From: Sinonovacula constricta
Lineage: Eukaryota > Mollusca > Bivalvia > Cardiida > Solecurtidae
Length of the DNA stretch: 64,000 bases
Reading direction: 5' to 3'
Assembly: GCA_007844125.1 (NCBI GenBank)
Contig: CM017558.1
Coordinates: forward strand, 31,029,862-31,093,861
In this document: piece by piece, positions 21,669 to 64,000 of the stretch
How the letters are laid out: the number at the start of each line of letters is the position of its first letter
How positions within the stretch are numbered: position 1 is the stretch's first letter
Program-made: the position numbers and the translations under genes
The notes under the pieces: model-generated
What the model was told of the DNA's origin: nothing
The model's database searches: none
The model's input: only the letters and a program-made list of their open reading frames with translations

Positions 21669-22934
21669 AAAAAGGTCATAGTGAAGTATGTCCGGAAATG
21701 TAACATAGCCAATATCTGTAGAAATGCCTAATATTTTAATAGAACTGTCAGGAAGGTAAACACGTAAAACATTTGAAGAAAAAACATCAGAAAAGAAAAC
21801 AAGCACGTTTAAAACTATTCACGAAGATACACGTTTAAAAAAACAACAACAGCAAAACGCGATATGAATATTAACAAGCATTAAAACATTAACGATTAAT
21901 ACTTTACTGGGTTCGTGTTTAAGTAACGTAATAAAGCAGGACTTACACTCCTAAGATGGAGCTGCATAATTATTGAATAAGGGAGACAACACTTACAAGT
22001 TTAATTGTATAATTCATTGACGCTTACACGACATGTATAACTCACAGCGAATGCATGATATATGCATCGTAGATATCCTATTTCTGTGAAAAAGTCGCAA
22101 TCCAATAATCATGTATATGGAAAAATGAAGCTCAACGTATTATAAAGCTAAGTTTTTAATATAAACAGTAAACAATTATAACAAACATGTAAGGAGTATT
22201 TGTTAATTATTTTAGATCAAAGTCCTACGATATCGTTTCAAATGACTGACATGAAAACAATATAGTTTGTCGTGAATATATCTTATTCTCACAAGACAAT
22301 TCCGTTTGATGCTTCATACATGCCTTGGCTTGAGTTTTAATGTAATCATGTCGCGTTACACCATGACATTGATTCGTCTAGTCTACCATCGATGAGTATG
22401 ACGCTGTAATCATATATTGCCAGAGATTTTCCTTCAAAAAAGTGGCTGAACGTTACTATCTTGACTATCATTGAGTGTGTGTTATTTATACAAAAACAAT
22501 AGCAGTGTTTACCAGTGTATACTCATTTCGATGTAGAGTTAAGTCACTTTACTCTCTGTCGCTGCATTTGTTTGCTTCATATCAGAACATTTCAACCACG
22601 TAGGGCTCATTCTTAATCTTGCATTTTTCTTTTACTTTTGTAAATATAAAACTATGTATTCAAACACTGAAATCAAATTATAAAAACACAACACAATAAA
22701 AAGGGAAGTAAAAAGCTATTTAAATTTAATGATACAATTAACACTATCGACAACAAGTGGTCGCGAATTGAGAACAAAAGTTTCCGGCTTCAATTGTCCC
22801 TTTAACTTTAAGAAAGACAATGGCTATATCCATCCTTGTTTTCTATCTATATGCATTGTGTTCGTCTAACAACAAGCTGAATTTAAGTAAAGCTTTGAAT
22901 GTTATTGTGCTCATTTGTAACGTTTACGTCTGAA
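21668..22934. other. Gene-poor flank before the 22935 signal-peptide exon
   Basis: Nothing recognised; may contain the promoter of that exon. No clear TATA box chosen. Confidence 0.4.
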
Positions 22935-22989
22935 ATGAGGAACATCTTTGTGATTTACGTCTTTCTTCTGGATTATGTTCATGTATATG
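22935..22989 (+). CDS. Second signal-peptide exon, sister of receptor B exon 1
   Basis: MRNIFVIYVFLLDYVHVYG, left in phase 1 at donor GTATGT. It is the same length and phase as 26593-26647 and clearly related. No EGF exon lies between it and 26593, so it may be an alternative first exon of receptor B or the remnant of a lost tandem gene. Confidence 0.5.
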
Positions 22990-24449
22990 GTATGTTTGTA
23001 CAATATTTTTACGATGCTTCGTGATATTTACATGCATCTGTATTGGCAGATTTTTTCTTTCTATTTGTCTCTACTTGGTTCGAAACTTGAGCCTTTCATG
23101 ACAAACAACTTTCAGCGGAAAGAATATAGTCGAACCTTGGCTATGCAAACTCGGGTTATTCGAAATCGAGGCATTATTCGCCGTTTTGGCCGGTCCCGAA
23201 TTTTTCCTTACATAGTTTAATGCAGAAAGCCTCCGATTATTTATTTGAAATAATAAACGTTTCTGCAGTATTCGATGTCAACATTCAGCTTTAAAGCTTC
23301 TTCACACATCCTATCCAACGCCCGCTCACATCAGCGGTCGGCCACTGTGTATGGTCATCAGTGAAACTGCAAAAGGAGTTTAAGCCATTAACATCGGTGT
23401 TTGGCTTCGTTAATTGGTTTGTTGAAATTGTAAATTGGGTATGACGTGTTGATAAGTTTGACAAACAGTTACAATGCACCATTAATTAAGCAAGAGGACA
23501 TCAATTTAAAGGTTGACTTGTATTCCCGTTGCCTCACAGCGGTATTGCATACTGTCAGGGTGGATAAGTATAAATGCTGACCGATATCCCCTTTCAACTA
23601 AATTGGGAAATGGCAAGCATAGCGGGTGAAATTATAGCTGAATTATCCAGCATGAAGGGGATGCACAGATCAGCTACAATTTAATACTACGTGATTTAAT
23701 AATATGTGCTTGCCACCATTATGCGTTTATGTTGCAGTTTCTTGACGATGATAACACCACTTCTATTTGACAATACTTAATACACACATGCATACATTTG
23801 TATCTGATTTAACTTCGAAAGGAGTAAAATATAAAATATGATGCTTATTCCATTCGTTTTTTCCACCAGATAACTGTTCTAATCTTTCACTGTGAAAAAA
23901 GTATGATATGTTCATTGCTTCTTGCACATAACGACGGAGAATCAAAATGGCGGACTCCTAGTCGAATTTTTTAAGTGGAAGCAATTTGGATTATTCCAAC
24001 CCTTGCAATGACGTCATCAATCAAAAAAGCTGTATTAAGCTTGAGATATATAAGAAAATATGAAATGGGTGTATTGAATAGACATCATGGGGAATCATGT
24101 GATCAATTTCTTTCCATTTAAAAATGGGAAATATGTTTTGTTTCCCATGCTGCGATAATTTTACATTTCGAAATGGTTATTTCACGCAACAGCTGATGTA
24201 GTTTAAGAAATCAATTCCTTCAGTACTCTATTAATAATGCGTGTTTCATTACTCCTTAGCATGCATTATTTATTATTATTCCATGCACTTTTAAATGTAG
24301 TGCGCAGCAATGTTAACCTGATCCTGACGTAATAGTTATTAACAGAAATAGTGTCGTAAAGTGAATAAGACATGTGCATGTGTTTTCTTTCCGTGAATTA
24401 CAAATTACATGCTGTTGCAACATAGAATCCCAAAACTTCACATTTCATC
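22990..24449. other. Noncoding stretch
   Basis: Around 23130-23200, GGCTATGCAAACTCGGGTTA and CGAAATCGAGGCATTATTCG vaguely recall ends of pogo-like transposons. This is weak. Nothing else recognised. Confidence 0.3.
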
Positions 24450-25075
24450 GTAGACATGACTATAGCATTTTGCATTTGTTTTACACATAGCTAATGACAA
24501 ACTTTGTTATACCAATTATACAACAGACATAGTTTTGGCTGTTGCATTAGGCCTACTCTTATTGGAAGATACAACTTTGCCTGCTATACAAGTTATATTG
24601 TAGACATGGTTTTAGCCTGGTGCAATAAATGTACACTCAGCCGATGATAAAACTATGCAAATTATACCAGTTATAACCTAGACATGGTTTTAGGCTGTTG
24701 CTTTAGAGCTACACTTAGTGGAAGATACAACTTTGCCAGTTGTACAAGTTATATTGTATACATGGTTTTAAGCTGTTGCTTTAGAACTACACTTAGCTGA
24801 TGATACAACTATGGCTGTTATATCTATGATAGACTAGTCATGATTTAAAAACAGTTGCATTTGGTATACACTGAGTGTTTGATAAAGCATTGCCTGTCAT
24901 ACCAGTTAAAACCTAGACATGGTGATAAACTGTTGCGTTAGCTTTACACTTAGCTGATGACAAACTTTGCCTGTATTATTGTGTTAGGTTAACATATAGT
25001 GGATGTTTGAACTTTGCCCATAATACCAGTAATAACCTAGCCATGTTTTAGACTACTGCGTTAGGCTTGCACTTA
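24450..25075. repeat. Degenerate satellite, period about 77 bp
   Basis: The phrase GACATGGTTTTAG (or a close variant) recurs at about 24454, 24528, 24604, 24682, 24758, 24836, 24914 and 25038. Between repeats come variants of CACTTAGCTGATGATACAAC and TATACCAGTTATAACCTA. Confidence 0.8.
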
Positions 25076-25257
25076 GCGGATAATAAAGCCTCTTATATAC
25101 ATTCACCTATCAGCAATCCGAGCATCAGCAACTTCCTAGTACAGCAGTACTGGTTTAATAGCAAATGAAGTAGACAGGGGCTCGACCGTATACAAATCCG
25201 CACTAACAAGGAAGAAAACCAACAGAAAGAACACTTAATATAGCACGCGCTAAGTGT

Positions 25258-25539
25258 ATGTCGGCTCTTCATAATACAAGTGATTTGTACAAAATAAGTT
25301 CGCAATTTTGGGGCTGTGAACAAGGGTTAAATGAGGTTCGACGTTTAATCGGAGAACATTTTGATTGTTTATATACTCTTATTTTGATGGTATTTATTTT
25401 AGGATCTTTCTTTTTTCAAGACACGTGTCGATATTATGACGAGCCCGAGATAAACCTTTCAGTGAGTTTACAGCCAACCAGCGATGAATTGAACGTTACA
25501 CTCGCATATTTTTCGGAGACATTACTACAACAAAAGTAG
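25258..25539 (+). CDS. Open reading frame of 93 codons, unknown
   Basis: Runs from ATG to TAG just upstream of the 25639 candidate. It has a hydrophobic stretch (TLILMVFILGSFFF) and an acidic second half. Not recognised; may belong with the next candidate exon or be chance. Confidence 0.15.
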   Translation: MSALHNTSDLYKISSQFWGCEQGLNEVRRLIGEHFDCLYTLILMVFILGSFFFQDTCRYYDEPEINLSVSLQPTSDELNVTLAYFSETLLQQK

Positions 25540-25638
25540 GTGAACTCGTCCATAATTGAGCCCGTGCGCTGAGTACATTGAATATTAATTTGAAACTATT
25601 TATTGTAACACCGGCATTACCGAAAGCGAATGTGCGAA

Positions 25639-25766
25639 ATGGCCAAGCAAATATTCTTAGAGCAAGAGAGAAACGACATTGACGTGTTTGTGTTTTGTCC
25701 AACTATTTCGCCCAATCAGGTGCCAGTTTGTATAAAATCTGCTCGAAAAGACATGCTGCTTCACCG
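25639..25766 (+). CDS. Candidate first coding exon, unknown protein
   Basis: ATG in a good context (GAAATGG) opens 42 codons (MAKQIFLEQERNDIDVFVFC..., ending RKDMLLHR) to a good donor GTAAGA in phase 2. No matching downstream exon was found, and it does not fit the receptor frames. Function not recognised; may be a gene fragment. Confidence 0.25.
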
Positions 25767-26039
25767 GTAAGAGACATATAAAAATAGATATCTATTTAGG
25801 TAATAAAAAAGACTACACATGTTTGATCTTAATTTGCTAAAGTGTGAATCTTTTCTTAAATTTGGTACAACGCCGATTTTACTGTACACGTATGCTTATA
25901 AGTCTACTATTCTATCATCACTAGCCGTAAACGAACATTTTTCACAGAAACTAGAAAATAGGGTGTAGAAAACTTACTCTGTGTTAGAATGCTGCTTTAT
26001 GTAAAAATATTTAATATTCAAAGATGCATAGAAATACAG

Positions 26040-26425
<386 letters not shown>

Positions 26426-26592
26426 CCAGTTTAAGTACCTCTTACACTTTAAGAAAGACACTTGGTAACATTTAGTCATTTCTTTCCTTGTTAATGTAGT
26501 TACATGAACGTTATCTGTGAAGTCTTATAGCAAGCAAGTTTAATTCGTGCTTCGGACCGGGCAATTATCATGCCCAAATTCCGAAATTAAAA

Positions 26593-63553
<36,961 letters not shown>

Positions 63554-63961
63554 TGCAATGTATGAGAGAGGCTAAAGTCGGAGACCTTATCATTAATTAT
63601 TAGTCGGGGAAGATATTTTCCATCTTAATAGTTAGTTTGATCTTTACTATCTATAGTATACTATTCTGGTATTTATGCCAACTAAATGCTATAGAATCAC
63701 AATGTCGAGATGGAGGCAAATGTAGCATGAACAGAAAACAGCACATTTTATTATGTCATTTACATGAATGACTAAAGTCGAAAGAAATCTAAATATTAAA
63801 CATGAACTTGTCGCATAAAAACAGCATACATATAGTTTAATAGGGTCGTGGATATAATGCAAATTTAAATATATAAAAAATAGTTAGAAGTTATGGTTTC
63901 AATAGAGTTATTTAACACAGGCAATCTTAAGCAATTATGTCTTGTTTCAAATCAATCGTTC

Positions 63962-63967
63962 AATAAA
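63962..63967 (+). promoter_or_regulatory. Polyadenylation signal AATAAA, candidate for receptor B
   Basis: Canonical hexamer about 410 bp after the receptor B stop. It supports a gene end here but could be chance in AT-rich DNA. Confidence 0.4.
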
Positions 63968-64000
63968 ATATTTATTTCGATTATACATTCAGTACTTTTT

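Noticed and set aside
24450..25075. CRISPR-like array
   Set aside because: The repeats are diverged and directly adjacent without unique spacers, and the genome is eukaryotic; it is a satellite.

Overview
This window looks like animal nuclear DNA, most likely a bivalve mollusc. It is AT-rich, rich in introns, full of long microsatellites and tRNA-derived SINEs, and built around receptor genes with many 8-cysteine EGF modules. The bivalve assignment is inferred from gene content and composition and was not tested by a search. No bacterial features, CRISPR array or rRNA is present.

Two related receptor genes lie on the + strand. Receptor A (positions 1-8915, 5' end outside the window) has four EGF-module exons, a fifth EGF module fused to a transmembrane segment (5415-5670), and a 44-residue cytoplasmic tail with tyrosine motifs that stops at 8913-8915. 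It has no phosphatase domain. Receptor B (26593-63553) appears complete: a signal-peptide exon, an N-terminal EGF module, two F5/8C-like (discoidin/fucolectin) domains of two exons each, 14 more EGF exons, a transmembrane exon, a juxtamembrane exon, and one receptor-type tyrosine phosphatase domain spread over nine exons. The phosphatase has the expected [23 protein letters not shown] and Q-loop motifs. Every ectodomain exon junction is phase 1. Summing the exons gives about 1,460 residues if a one-base deletion in one EGF exon is a sequence error or that exon is skipped.

The receptors share a paralogous block: three EGF exons with their introns at about 1031-4085 match about 41560-44230. Inside receptor A, a 3.1-kb-spaced tandem duplication makes positions 1-965 nearly identical to 3123-4085. 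Other signs of exon turnover in receptor B are a frameshifted EGF exon (51699), a collapsed EGF module directly behind its neighbour (about 45672), an EGF relic (40085), a second signal-peptide exon (22935), and a duplicated phosphatase P-loop start 88 bp upstream of the real exon (62712). A phosphatase-bearing receptor next to a phosphatase-less relative with a tyrosine tail suggests a paired-receptor arrangement for binding and clearing ligands or for immune signalling. That functional idea is inference.

The interval 8916-26592 is mostly gene-poor. It holds SINE copies, a 77-bp satellite, microsatellites, a decayed minus-strand coding sequence (about 19.55-20.1 kb), and a few isolated exon-like pieces. 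A 380-bp compound microsatellite ends about 170 bp before the receptor B start codon. Large introns of receptor B carry more repeats, including a LINE reverse-transcriptase fragment (about 46.8-47.1 kb) and a minus-strand exon-like ORF (39072-39371).
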